Shown here: piece by piece, positions 1 through 7,896 of the stretch | Position numbering within the stretch: position 1 is the first letter of the stretch | Layout: each line of letters opens with the position of its first letter | Source: Actinophytocola sp036555685 | GTDB taxonomy: Bacteria; Actinomycetota; Actinomycetes; Mycobacteriales; Pseudonocardiaceae | Length of the DNA stretch: 64,000 bases | NCBI RefSeq assembly: GCF_036555685.1 | Contig: NZ_DATBKY010000267.1 | Span: 1-64,000, forward strand | Direction: 5' to 3' | Position numbers and translations under genes: made by a program | Notes under the pieces: generated by a model | Told to the model about the DNA's origin: nothing | The model's input: the letters and a program-made list of their open reading frames with translations, nothing else | The model's database searches: none

Positions 1-1
1 A

Positions 2-30
2 CCGCAGGCCGACCGTGTGCCGGCCTGCGG
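2..30. terminator. Stem-loop at the window edge, probable terminator
   Basis: A perfect 10-bp inverted repeat (CCGCAGGCCG at 2-11 and CGGCCTGCGG at 21-30) with a 9-nt loop lies 25 bp beyond the stop codon of the leftward gene ending at 55. This is the usual form of a GC-rich actinobacterial terminator without a long U tract. It could equally serve a rightward gene outside the window. Confidence 0.5.
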
Positions 31-54
31 TTCCGCGTTTCCAGGGCCCCCGCC

Positions 55-477
55 CTAAGCCAGTCGGTGGCGGGTCACGGCCAGGCGCATCCGCGGGTCA
101 GGCATGCGGCGGCGGTGCCGGCGATGGATGCGCAGGCCCAGCGCCGCGACGAGCAGCTGGCCGGCGAACCCGACCGCCGCGGCCGCCGTCGCCGTGCCCG
201 TGGCGAGCACGACCAGCAGGACCGCCAGCCGCAGGCTCACCGGCCACGGGTGCAGCACGCGCTCGGCCAGGCTGCGCCACGAACCGTTCTCGACGCGGTG
301 GCGGCCGCCGGGTGACCGGCGGGTCTCGACCGTGCGGGCCGGCGGCGCGCTCGGCCGGAGCAGCGGTCCGGCCGGGCTGCCGAAGGCATGGACGACGATC
401 GAGATCCGGCGCGCCGGCGTCGCACCATCGGGTGGTTCGAGTGGATTAATCGCCGGCGCGCTCTCTATACTCGCCAA
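55..477 (-). CDS. Small hypothetical protein with one membrane segment
   Basis: I do not recognise this 140-residue protein. I place the start at a TTG (475-477) because AGGAGGT lies five bases upstream; an in-frame ATG at 597 lacks such a site and would put the hairpin at 518-545 inside the gene. The N-terminal half is Pro/Ala-rich and polar. It is followed near the C-terminus by a hydrophobic stretch (SLRLAVLLVVLATGTATAA, then VGFAGQLLVAALGL) that could form one or two membrane passes. The tail is very Arg/His-rich (HRRHRRRMPDPRMR), so a cytoplasmic basic tail is likely. One GATTAATC palindrome falls inside the first codons. Function is unknown. Confidence 0.5.
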   Translation of the reverse strand: MASIESAPAINPLEPPDGATPARRISIVVHAFGSPAGPLLRPSAPPARTVETRRSPGGRHRVENGSWRSLAERVLHPWPVSLRLAVLLVVLATGTATAAAAVGFAGQLLVAALGLRIHRRHRRRMPDPRMRLAVTRHRLA

Positions 478-517
478 AGCTGACCTCCTGACCGTGATAC
501 GTGAGGATTCAGTTGAC

Positions 518-545
518 GCGGCTCCCTGAACCACCAGGGAGCCGC
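518..545. terminator. Perfect stem-loop followed by CTTTT on the + strand
   Basis: GCGGCTCCCTG (518-528) pairs exactly with CAGGGAGCCGC (535-545) around a 6-nt loop, and ACCTTTT follows on the + strand. It looks like a factor-independent terminator for rightward transcription. Read leftward it lies in the likely 5' leader of the gene starting at 477, so attenuation or leader structure is also possible. Confidence 0.5.
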
Positions 546-732
546 ACCTTTTCCCATATCGGCCGCGTACCCCCAGCACGCGTCGAAACCCAGTCAATTG
601 GGGACTGACTCAGTTTGCCCATGCGGCAACACGGGGTCGGGAACAGACACGCACCGAGCGCCCAACGGTCGACAAACGACGGTCAACGGTTCGCGGGCTG
701 ATCGGTCCCGCCAAAGAATTCACTAAAGTGCC

Positions 733-858
733 GATTAATCGCCCGACATATGCGGATTAATCGCCTCATCTCGCGCCTACGAGCGCAGGAGCCGGAGGGT
801 TTCCGGATCGTCGCCTCGTCGTGCTTGCGCTCGGATTAATCGGACGGCACGATTAATC
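733..858. promoter_or_regulatory. Cluster of four GATTAATC palindromes (candidate operators)
   Basis: The 8-bp palindrome GATTAATC occurs at 733-740, 755-762, 834-841 and 851-858, with a fifth copy at 444-451. Copies are 22, 79 and 17 bp apart. Several share flanking C/G before and CG after (e.g. GCGGATTAATCGCC). The nearest copy ends 34 bp before the DUF397 start. The arrangement suggests sites for a dimeric regulator, possibly the neighbouring XRE protein. That link is inference. Confidence 0.55.
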
Positions 859-892
859 CGTCCGTGTCGCTTCGGGGTTAGCGAGTTGGATC

Positions 893-1093
893 ATGAAAGT
901 GCAGGTCAGAGCGGTGCAGGCCGGTGAGTGGGTCCGGTCGAGCAGGTGCAACACCCACAACAACTGCGTCGAGTTGAGACTGGGGCAGGCTTCCGTGGGG
1001 GTCCGCGACTCGAAGAACGCCGAAGCGGGATCGCTGGCGTTCGGCCGGGATCGCTGGCGGGCCTTCCTCACGCAGTTCGTCACGTTGCGCTGA
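893..1093 (+). CDS. DUF397 domain protein
   Basis: This 66-residue protein carries the whole DUF397 pattern: a Trp-x-x-Ser-Ser segment (WVRSSRCNTHNNCVEL), then VGVRDSKN, then a C-terminal WRAFLTQF. DUF397 proteins in actinomycetes are small partners of XRE/DUF5753 regulators, as in the WhiJ-type and Scr1-type pairs, and some of these pairs behave like toxin-antitoxin modules or developmental regulators. The next gene, 117 bp downstream on the same strand, is such a regulator. The start is an ATG with only a weak upstream site. GATTAATC operator-like palindromes lie just upstream, so joint autoregulation is plausible. Confidence 0.85.
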   Translation: MKVQVRAVQAGEWVRSSRCNTHNNCVELRLGQASVGVRDSKNAEAGSLAFGRDRWRAFLTQFVTLR

Positions 1094-1210
1094 CCGATCC
1101 GCCGGCGTCCCGAACGGAGTTCGCGGGGCGCCGGCGCATGATCGGCGCGGCGAGGCCGACGCTGTCGGCGACACATCGCTTACTCTCATGGGAACGTGTA
1201 ACCCCTTCGA

Positions 1211-2089
1211 GTGACAAGTGGTGATCTGGTGGCGAACGAAGCCACTACCAGTGGCGCCAGGCAGCTCGCTGCCCTGCGCCGGGCGCGGCTGTCGGCCGGC
1301 ATGACCCAGGAGCAGGTCGCGGTCGCGCTGAAGTGCACCCAGGGCAAGATCAACAAACTCGAGACGGGCCACACCAACATCAAGCCGAGCGACCTGGAGC
1401 TGATGCTCCGGCTCTACAACGTGCCGGAGGACCAGCGGCCGGGGTTCCGCGCGCTGACCGCGTACGGCGGGCCCGGCATCGCCCCCGGCTCGGGTCCCGA
1501 TCGCGCCTACCTCGAGATGCTCGAGCTGGAGTCGCAGGCCGCCGAGATCATGGTGCTGCACAGCGAGCGCATTCCCAAGCCCCTGCAGTGCGACCACTAC
1601 CTGCTGACCCAGTTCACCCGGGCCGGCAACCCCACGCCGCCCAAGACGCTGCTCCTCGAGCGGGACAGCCGGGCACACGTGTTCATGCGCGAGAATCCCG
1701 TGCGGTACCGGGCGATCCTGAGCGAGTCGTCGCTTCACCGCATGCCCGGCGGGCGCACGCCCGAGATGGTCATCGACCAGGCCGAGCATCTGATCAAACT
1801 CGGGCAGGCCCACAAGAACGTGCTCATTCACATTCTTCCGTTCGACGCCGACATTCCTTTTCTCGACGCCGACGTGACCGTGCTCCAATTCGACGACGGC
1901 CGTAGAACCGTTTCCTATGTGGAGCAGGGTACGAAAGGAAAAATCATCAAGGTGGCGCGCACCGTGGCCGAACACCAGGAGCACTGGAACATGCTGTACG
2001 CCGCCGCACTCAGCACCGACGACAGCCGGAAGTTCCTCGAAGACCTGGTCCAGCAGGCACACGCCGGCTGGAAGTCGGCACGTCGGTAG
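1211..2089 (+). CDS. XRE-family regulator with DUF5753 C-terminal domain
   Basis: The protein has 292 residues, the usual length of this family. An N-terminal helix-turn-helix (about residues 18-75: LRRARLSAGMTQEQVAVALK, then KINKLETGH) is followed by a DUF5753 effector domain (about 100-285) with the typical IPKPLQ...Y, ILSESSLHR and VLIHILPFDA segments. Such proteins bind DNA and pair with an adjacent DUF397 protein, which is present upstream. The start is a GTG at 1211; a second GTG seven codons in is possible. The middle-to-3' part is less GC-rich than neighbouring genes. The physiological target cannot be deduced; the GATTAATC sites are candidates. Confidence 0.85.
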   Translation: MTSGDLVANEATTSGARQLAALRRARLSAGMTQEQVAVALKCTQGKINKLETGHTNIKPSDLELMLRLYNVPEDQRPGFRALTAYGGPGIAPGSGPDRAYLEMLELESQAAEIMVLHSERIPKPLQCDHYLLTQFTRAGNPTPPKTLLLERDSRAHVFMRENPVRYRAILSESSLHRMPGGRTPEMVIDQAEHLIKLGQAHKNVLIHILPFDADIPFLDADVTVLQFDDGRRTVSYVEQGTKGKIIKVARTVAEHQEHWNMLYAAALSTDDSRKFLEDLVQQAHAGWKSARR

Positions 2090-2181
2090 CGCGGACCGGC
2101 TCGTATCCGGACGGCGGTTCGATACGATCGTCCTCGCTTCCCGAGAGAAAGAACCCGAGACGCTTACGAAGAGGTTCGCCG

Positions 2182-3066
2182 ATGTCACCGGAGCCAGCCG
2201 ACAGGAATCCGGCCGCGCGAATCGATCTGGAGCGGCCGAGCGTGGCCCGGGTGTACGACTTCATGCTCGGCGGCACCACGAACTGGGCGGTGGACCGCGA
2301 ATTCGGTGAGCAGGTGCTGGCCCGCTTTCCGCTGTTCAGGGACATCGCGATCGCCAATCGGCTGTTCCTGAACAGGGTCGTCCGCCACCTGATGCGCCGC
2401 GGCGTCCGCCAGTTCCTCGACATCGGCGCCGGCGTGCCGACCGCGGGCAACACCCACCAGGTCGCCGACGAGTTCGCGGTCGAGGCGGGCTTCGAGCCGG
2501 ACGCCCGCGTGGTCTACGTGGACAACGAGCCCGTCGCGGTGGCGCACGCCGAGCTCCTGCTCGACAGGGAGGGCGACGCGCGGCGCCAGGCGATGATCGA
2601 TGGCGACCTGCGCGAACCCGACCGCGTGTGGCGGGACGCGCTGGACACCGAGCTGCTCGATCCGGCGAAGCCGATCGCGCTGCTCCTCCTGGCCGTCCTG
2701 CACGTGGCGCAGCCGGGCCCGGACGGCACGGACATCGGCCCCGAGTCGGTGGCACGGTTCCGCGAGCTCCTGGCGCCCGGCTCGTACCTCGCGATCTCGC
2801 ACGCCACCTACGAAGGCCTGCCGCCCGAGCTGGACGACAAGGTCGCCGGGTTGAAGACCCAGTACGACTCGGCCGCCAGCAACAACGTGGTCCAGCGCGG
2901 GCACGCGGACATCGAGGCGATGCTCGGCGACTTCCGCCCGATCGAGCCGGGCTGGACGTGGACGCCGGCGTGGCGGCCGGAGGAGACGGGGCCCACCGCG
3001 CGCACCGTCGAATTCGCCACCCCGGCGCACTCGATCATCTGGGCCGGGGTCGGCGAGAAGCTCTGA
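2182..3066 (+). CDS. SAM-dependent methyltransferase, DUF574 (PF04672) family
   Basis: This 294-residue protein matches the actinobacterial DUF574 S-adenosylmethionine methyltransferase family over its whole length. It shows the family opening (IDLERPSVARVYDFMLGGTTNW), the SAM-binding loop FLDIGAGVPTAGNTHQVA near residue 80 and the acidic motif VVYVDNEPVAVAHA near 110. Members are common in streptomycetes and relatives, often near XRE/DUF397 genes as here, but their substrates are mostly unknown. It lies 92 bp after the XRE gene on the same strand and ends 4 bp before the convergent GNAT gene. Confidence 0.85.
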   Translation: MSPEPADRNPAARIDLERPSVARVYDFMLGGTTNWAVDREFGEQVLARFPLFRDIAIANRLFLNRVVRHLMRRGVRQFLDIGAGVPTAGNTHQVADEFAVEAGFEPDARVVYVDNEPVAVAHAELLLDREGDARRQAMIDGDLREPDRVWRDALDTELLDPAKPIALLLLAVLHVAQPGPDGTDIGPESVARFRELLAPGSYLAISHATYEGLPPELDDKVAGLKTQYDSAASNNVVQRGHADIEAMLGDFRPIEPGWTWTPAWRPEETGPTARTVEFATPAHSIIWAGVGEKL

Positions 3067-3070
3067 CTCC

Positions 3071-3637
3071 TCAGCGCGCGCCCGGCCACGGTCCGGGCGG
3101 CGCCGGCGGCAGCGCGACGGGCTCCTCCTCGGTCCGGTACACCCGCAGCCCGCGGGCCTGGTAGTTCGCCAGCGCCGACGGGCCGTCGTTCGAGCAGGTG
3201 TGCACCCAGACCCGGCGTGTCGCGGGCAGGTCCCAGCGCTCGCCGAGCGTCCAGGCCCGCCGGATCGCCTCGGTGAGCAGGTGGCCGCCGATGCCCCGCC
3301 CCACGAACGCCGGCAGCAGCCCGAAGTACGCGAGCTCGACCTCGCCGCCCGCGGTCCCGTCGAGCTCCGCGTAGCCCGCCGGCGTGCCCCGGTCCAGCGC
3401 GAGCCAGGTCTCCACGCCCGGCCGCGCGAGCCAGTCGTGCCACCGCTGCCAGCTCCACTCCAGCCGGTCCAGCCAGTACCAGTCGCCACCGACCGCCGTG
3501 TACAGGTAGCGGTTGAGCTCGGGGCTCACGACCTCCGCCCGGGTTACCGGAACCGGCACCGCCGCGGCGGGCCGCAACCAGACCGGCTCGGTCATCTCCA
3601 GGTACCAGGTCGTCGTCAGCACGCCGCCCATGGTCAC
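3071..3637 (-). CDS. GNAT-family N-acetyltransferase
   Basis: The 188-residue protein has the GNAT core: a strand-loop with acceptor-side aromatic residues (YTAVGGDWYWLDRLEW), then VELAYFGLLPAFVGRGIGGH, which contains the acetyl-CoA pyrophosphate loop (R/Q-x-x-G-x-G/A form, GRGIGG), and the C-terminal VWVHTCSNDGPSALANYQ-RGL region. Substrate is unknown. The start is the first ATG; a shorter form from the later ATG in WYLEMTEP would lose a conserved family N-terminus. It converges with the methyltransferase at 3066. Confidence 0.8.
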   Translation of the reverse strand: MTMGGVLTTTWYLEMTEPVWLRPAAAVPVPVTRAEVVSPELNRYLYTAVGGDWYWLDRLEWSWQRWHDWLARPGVETWLALDRGTPAGYAELDGTAGGEVELAYFGLLPAFVGRGIGGHLLTEAIRRAWTLGERWDLPATRRVWVHTCSNDGPSALANYQARGLRVYRTEEEPVALPPAPPGPWPGAR

Positions 3638-3672
3638 ATCCGCGCGCCGGCGACCATCGCGGGCGGGGCGGC

Positions 3673-3984
3673 CTAGGAGCCGGCCTGCTCGCGGCGGCCG
3701 GGCACGGTGCGTAGCCAGGCGAGTAGTTCGCGCAGCTCAGGAGGTAGGTCCCGGTCGCCGAGGACGACGGTGTTGCGCCGGTCGCCGTCCTCGACGGTGA
3801 TCTCGTACGTCTGCACGTCGGGCAGGGACCCGCCGACCTCGGGCGGCGCCAGGTCGAACAGCCCGGCCGCACCGGCCATGGCGCGAAGCCGCTCCGCGTC
3901 GGCCGGCGCGAGCTCGTCCGCGTCCGCCTCCGTGGTCTTGACCAGGCCGGCGAACCCACCGCCCTCGATGACGGAGATCTTCAG
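3673..3984 (-). CDS. Emfourin-like inhibitor of the adjacent M4 protease
   Basis: Read from a CTG at 3984 this is a 103-residue protein opening LKISVIEGGGFAGLVKTTE and ending with DVQTYEITVEDGDRRNTVVL plus a helix PPELRELLAWLRTV. Both fit the emfourin (protealysin inhibitor, PrtI-type) family, whose genes sit beside protealysin-like M4 proteases. The known role is tight reversible inhibition of the protease. I choose CTG because GAGGAGG lies nine bases upstream and no ATG, GTG or TTG occurs near the family N-terminus; an ATG start at 3879 would lose about one third of the fold. The CTG overlaps the protease stop codon, so translation is coupled. Confidence 0.75.
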   Translation of the reverse strand: MKISVIEGGGFAGLVKTTEADADELAPADAERLRAMAGAAGLFDLAPPEVGGSLPDVQTYEITVEDGDRRNTVVLGDRDLPPELRELLAWLRTVPGRREQAGS

Positions 3985-5051
3985 AGAACCCCGACCTCCT
4001 CCCAGGCGGATCTCACCGCCTTCTCGGCGTCCTTGCCGACACCGTACAGCTTCGCGGCGGATGCGACGGTGGCCTCGGCGGCGTCCTTGAACTGCGAGTT
4101 CGGCCGCAGCCTGTTCACCAGCGCGTCGTACCAGATCGGGCCGGCCATCTGCCAGGTGTAGTCGCCGATCCGGGTGGCGGCGAGGTAGAACGCCTTGTTC
4201 GGGATGCCGGAGTTGATGTGCACGCCGCCGTGGTCGTTGCGCGGGTTGTTGTCGTCGGGCAGGTCGACGTAGTCACGCATGTGGCCGGGCTGGCGGTCGC
4301 CCTCGAAGGCGGTGCCGGGCTCCTTCATCGAGCGCAGCGCGACGCCGTTCATCTGGCTGCCGAGGATGCCCTTGCCGACGAGCCAGTCCGCGTCGGCGGC
4401 CTTCTCGTTGCCCGCCCACTGCTTCACCGTGGAGCCGAGCGCGTCGGCGAACGACTCGTTCAGCGCGCCGGACTGCTTGCTGTAGCGCAGACCCGCGGTG
4501 AACTGGACGACGCCGTGGGTGAGCTCGTGGCCGACGACGACCAGGTCGCGGGTCAGGCTGCCCTTGGCGAGGAACGTGCCGCTGCCGTCGCCGTAGACCA
4601 TCTGCGCGCCGTTCCAGAACGCGTTGTCGAAGTCGTTGTCGAAATGCACGGACGAGACCAGCTCCATGCCGGCGTCGTCGATGCTGTTGCGCTTCATGAC
4701 CTCGCTGTAGAACTCGCGCGTCTTCGCGGCGTTGTCGAACGCCTCGTTCACGGCCTGGTCCTCGACCGGGGCGTCGGTCACCCCGCGCACCCGCACACCG
4801 GGCAGGTCGTCCCAGCTGCCGTGCCGCACGTCGTAGACCGTGTTCTGCTGCCCGGCCGGCGTGAGCTCGCCCAGCCGCGCGTGCTCCGCGCCCAGCAACT
4901 GAACCATCTGGGTCAGCGCGACGCGCTGGGTACGCATGGACGCCGACGCGGCGAGGGTGTTCACCGCGGCCTCGCGGAGCTCCTCGCTCCGGTCCGCGGC
5001 CTCCAGCAGGACCACCTGCGGAAGGATGTGGCAGGCGTGTCGATAGGTCAT
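3981..5051 (-). CDS. Protealysin-like M4 metallopeptidase
   Basis: This 356-residue protein has no signal peptide. It begins with a short protealysin-type propeptide (CHILPQVVLLEAA, cf. the conserved CxI-P element), and the mature protease starts near residue 65. The zinc site is HELTH at 175-179 with the third ligand in GALNESFADALGS (Glu about 199). The thermolysin C-terminal helical domain contains the HINSGIPNKAFY signature. Protealysin-like enzymes can act inside cells and are paired with emfourin, encoded by the overlapping downstream gene. The protease and inhibitor stop/start overlap suggests balanced production. Confident on family; substrate unknown. Confidence 0.9.
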   Translation of the reverse strand: MTYRHACHILPQVVLLEAADRSEELREAAVNTLAASASMRTQRVALTQMVQLLGAEHARLGELTPAGQQNTVYDVRHGSWDDLPGVRVRGVTDAPVEDQAVNEAFDNAAKTREFYSEVMKRNSIDDAGMELVSSVHFDNDFDNAFWNGAQMVYGDGSGTFLAKGSLTRDLVVVGHELTHGVVQFTAGLRYSKQSGALNESFADALGSTVKQWAGNEKAADADWLVGKGILGSQMNGVALRSMKEPGTAFEGDRQPGHMRDYVDLPDDNNPRNDHGGVHINSGIPNKAFYLAATRIGDYTWQMAGPIWYDALVNRLRPNSQFKDAAEATVASAAKLYGVGKDAEKAVRSAWEEVGVL

Positions 5052-5218
5052 CGAAAATCCACCTCACTAGGCACTGTCCCCGAGCCTCGTACTCAGAACA
5101 GTCGTCGTCGCGCGGAATTCGTTAGGCGCGGTCACCCGGAAATCCCCGAACAGATGTCGAGTCGATGCAATCCCGGTCGTCCTCGGTGCGTGGCACGACC
5201 GACTGAGGAAGGCAATCG

Positions 5219-5800
5219 ATGGACACGATGGAGTCGTACCGGCGGGCGCAGGAGCTCTTCGACTCGGTGCTCGCCGCCGTGCCGGTCAGCGCGTGGGACC
5301 GGCCCTCGGCCTGTTCGGAGTGGACCGTGCGGGACGTCGCCGGACACGTCGTCTGGGGGCAGCGGCAGCTTCGCGCCTGGGCGACCGGCGAACAGTTCGC
5401 CGACCGGACGGGCGCACCCGGCGCGCCGCACCCCGCGGAGCTCGCCGCCGACGATCCGGTGGCGACGTGGCGCGCGGCCCGGAGCGAGGCGCTCGCGACG
5501 CTGAACGAGCAGTCGCTCGCGCGGCTGACGATGCTCCCCGGCCTCGGCGAGATCCCGGTCTCGGCCGTGGTCACGTTGCTGACGGCCGACAACCTCACGC
5601 ACGCCTGGGACATCGCGCACGCGGTCGGCGCCGAGGCGCGCTTCGATCCGGCGATCGTCCCCGGCGTGTTCGCCTGGGCGCGCAAGAACGCCATCCGCCG
5701 GCCGGGGTTCTTCGGCCCGGAGCTGGCCCCGCCCGCGGACGCGGACGAGCAGACGAGGCTGCTCGCCTACCTCGGCCGCGCGCCCTGGCAGCCGGCCTGA
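5219..5800 (+). CDS. TIGR03086-family metal-binding protein (DinB/mycothiol S-transferase fold)
   Basis: The 193-residue protein shows the actinobacterial TIGR03086 pattern: CSEWTVRDVAGHVVWGQ near residue 35, with the first His ligand, and a later DNLTHAWDIAHAVG motif providing further His ligands. This is the maleylpyruvate-isomerase/DinB four-helix fold, in which three His bind a metal and members often use mycothiol. The exact reaction is unknown. Start: ATG at 5219 with GAGGAAGG upstream. It is a lone rightward gene between leftward transcription units. Confidence 0.8.
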   Translation: MDTMESYRRAQELFDSVLAAVPVSAWDRPSACSEWTVRDVAGHVVWGQRQLRAWATGEQFADRTGAPGAPHPAELAADDPVATWRAARSEALATLNEQSLARLTMLPGLGEIPVSAVVTLLTADNLTHAWDIAHAVGAEARFDPAIVPGVFAWARKNAIRRPGFFGPELAPPADADEQTRLLAYLGRAPWQPA

Positions 5801-5836
5801 CGGGACACGACCGGTGCGGGCGGGGGGCCGTACCGG

Positions 5837-6694
5837 TCAGCCGGCCCGGCCGGCCGCCCGCAGCCCGGCCTCGAGGCTGTGCAGTGCGGCACCGACGGCC
5901 GCGGCCACCGTGATCTCGAAGATCTCGTCCTCGCCGTGCGCCGCCCGCAACGCCGCGACGTCCGCGTCCGTGATGCTCTCGGGCGCGTCCCGCACCGCGG
6001 CCGCGTACGTCCGCCACGGCTCGGGCAACCCGCCACCGCTCCCCGCCACCGCGCGGTCGGCCGTCGACGTGACCCCGGGCGAGTCGAACACGGCGTGGCG
6101 CAGGTTCTCCACCAGGTCCCCTTGGCCGTGCCGGCCGACGAGGAAGGCCGGCATCCGGTAACCGGACCGGTGCAGCGCCTTGGTTCCCGGCTCGAGCTGC
6201 CCGTCACGCAGCTCGAAGCCGAACGCGAGGCCCAGCCGGTTCACGATGTTCCAGACTAGGTTCACCCGCAGCGCGTCGCGAAGCGCCCGCTCCGGCAGCT
6301 CCGGGGCGGGCCCGACGCCGTCCGGCGTGCGCGACACGGACGCCAGGAAGTCCCGTACCGCAAGGAGTTCCGGCCGCGCCGCGACGGGGTCCGCGGCGTC
6401 GAGCGAACCGTCGGAGGCGATGCGGGTGAGCTCGGAGTGCGCGTCGATGCAGAACGGCAGGCGGAAGAGCTTCGCGGTGGACGCCGCCAGGAACTCACGT
6501 TCGCCCGCCGTCCAGTAGGACGGCCCGCGCATGGCCCGCGCGGTGATGTCGAGCAGCGGCCCGCCGAGGAAGTCGGGCCGGTACAACAACATCGTGACCA
6601 CGTCCGGCATGTCCACTCCGGACATCCGGCGGGTCGTGCGGAGGAACAGCCGCACGCGGCGGCGGTGCCCGTGGTCGAGAACGTCGAGTCTCAT
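5837..6694 (-). CDS. AhpD/carboxymuconolactone decarboxylase-like protein in the ECF42 operon
   Basis: The 285-residue protein has an AhpD-like helical core around residues 45-115: WTAGEREFLAASTAKLFRLPFCIDAHSEL. In AhpD-type enzymes the redox motif is CxxC followed by His; here the first position is Leu (LPFCIDAH), so only one Cys and the His remain and classical disulfide peroxidase chemistry is doubtful. It is the last gene of a three-gene operon, overlapping the sigma factor stop as ATGA. I infer it is the output gene of the ECF42 regulon. Function is otherwise unknown. Confidence 0.7.
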   Translation of the reverse strand: MRLDVLDHGHRRRVRLFLRTTRRMSGVDMPDVVTMLLYRPDFLGGPLLDITARAMRGPSYWTAGEREFLAASTAKLFRLPFCIDAHSELTRIASDGSLDAADPVAARPELLAVRDFLASVSRTPDGVGPAPELPERALRDALRVNLVWNIVNRLGLAFGFELRDGQLEPGTKALHRSGYRMPAFLVGRHGQGDLVENLRHAVFDSPGVTSTADRAVAGSGGGLPEPWRTYAAAVRDAPESITDADVAALRAAHGEDEIFEITVAAAVGAALHSLEAGLRAAGRAG

Positions 6695-7896
6695 GATCCG
6701 TCCAATGCCGTCAGCCGCCCCGCGAGGAAGCGGCGGTCCGCCGGGTTCGCGGCGAGCTCGTGCGCGCGGCGGTACGCGGCGGCGGCCTCGCCGGGCCGGC
6801 CGAGCCGGTGCAGCAGGTCCGCCCGGGTCGCGTGCAGCAGGTGGTACCGCTCGATGCCCTCGATCCGCTCGACGAGCTCGAGCCCGGCCGCCGGCCCGTC
6901 GGCCATCGCGACGGCCACCGCGTGGTTGAGCGCCACCACGGGCGACGGCGAGACGGCGAGCAGCTCGGCGTACAGCCCGGCGATCGCCGCCCAGTCGGTG
7001 TCCGCCGTGCCGGTGGCGCGTGCGTGCTGCGCGGCGATCGCGGCCTGCAGCTGGTACGGGCCGGGCGTGCCGTGCCGCAGCGCGCGGTCCAGCAACCGCA
7101 CGCCCTCGGCGATCTCCGCCCGGTTCCACCGCGCGCGGTCCTGGTCCGCAAGCAGCACGACGTCGCCGTCCGCCGTGTGCCGGGTGACGCTGCGCGAGTC
7201 GTGCAGCAGCAGCAACGCGACGAGCCCGGTCGCCTCCGGCTCGTCGGGCATGAGCGTCGCGACGAGCTTGCCCAGCCGGATCGCCTCCCGGCGCAACCCG
7301 GCGTCGTCGTGCTCGGCCGTGTAGCCCTGGGTGAAGATCAGGTAGACGACCGCGAGCACGCCGGCCAGCCGCTCGGGCAGCAGGTGGTCGGCCGGCACGT
7401 CGAGGCTGATGCGCGCGTCGCGGATCTTGCGCTTGGCCCGCACGAGCCGCTGCGCGAGCGTGGCCTCGGCGACCAGGAACGCGCGCGCGATCTGCCCTGC
7501 GGTCAGCCCGACCACCGCCTGCAACGTCAAGGCGACGCGTGCCTCCATGGCGAGTGCCGGGTGGCAGCAGGTGAAGATCAGGCTCAGCCGCTCGTCGCCC
7601 ACCTCGGCGAGGCTGCTCTCGGCCTCGAAGTCGGTCATCGTGGCCTCCGCCACCGGCTCCCTCTCGCGAACCAGCTTCGCGCGCCGCAGCCGGTCGAGGG
7701 CCCGGTTGCGGGCGACGGTCAGCAGCCACGCGACCGGGTCGTCCGGCACGGTGTCCGGCCAGCGCCGCAACGCGGTCGCGCAGGCGTCCTGCAACGAATC
7801 CTCGGCGAGCTCGAAGTCACCGAGCACACGGACGAGCGCGGCCAGCATCCGCGCCCGGTGCTCCCGGTAGACCCGCTCGACGAGGGGTGCGGTCAT
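6691..7896 (-). CDS. ECF42-type RNA polymerase sigma factor with C-terminal TPR-like domain
   Basis: This 401-residue protein has a sigma-2 region (residues 1-75: MLAALVRVLGDFELAEDSLQDAC...PVAWLLTVARNRALDRLRR), a sigma-4 region (about 105-170: LTLQAVVGLTAGQIARAFLV) and a long helical C-terminal extension ending in repeats such as AALHRLGRPGEAAAAYRRA-like motifs. That architecture defines the ECF42 group, in which the C-terminal domain is required for activity and no anti-sigma factor is encoded. The upstream gene encodes the DGPF protein that always accompanies this group. Start ATG at 7896 overlaps the DGPF stop (ATGA). A matching promoter lies before the operon. Confidence 0.88.
   Translation of the reverse strand: MTAPLVERVYREHRARMLAALVRVLGDFELAEDSLQDACATALRRWPDTVPDDPVAWLLTVARNRALDRLRRAKLVREREPVAEATMTDFEAESSLAEVGDERLSLIFTCCHPALAMEARVALTLQAVVGLTAGQIARAFLVAEATLAQRLVRAKRKIRDARISLDVPADHLLPERLAGVLAVVYLIFTQGYTAEHDDAGLRREAIRLGKLVATLMPDEPEATGLVALLLLHDSRSVTRHTADGDVVLLADQDRARWNRAEIAEGVRLLDRALRHGTPGPYQLQAAIAAQHARATGTADTDWAAIAGLYAELLAVSPSPVVALNHAVAVAMADGPAAGLELVERIEGIERYHLLHATRADLLHRLGRPGEAAAAYRRAHELAANPADRRFLAGRLTALDGS

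Larger units (their letters stand above)
478..892. other. Long intergenic region with hairpin and operator-like palindromes
   Basis: No credible gene is seen here. The region is richer in A+T than its surroundings. It holds a perfect 11-bp stem-loop at 518-545, stretches of plausible promoter DNA around 590-730, and four copies of the palindrome GATTAATC between 733 and 858. It separates the leftward gene starting at 477 from the DUF397 gene starting at 893 and probably contains both promoters. Confidence 0.6.
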
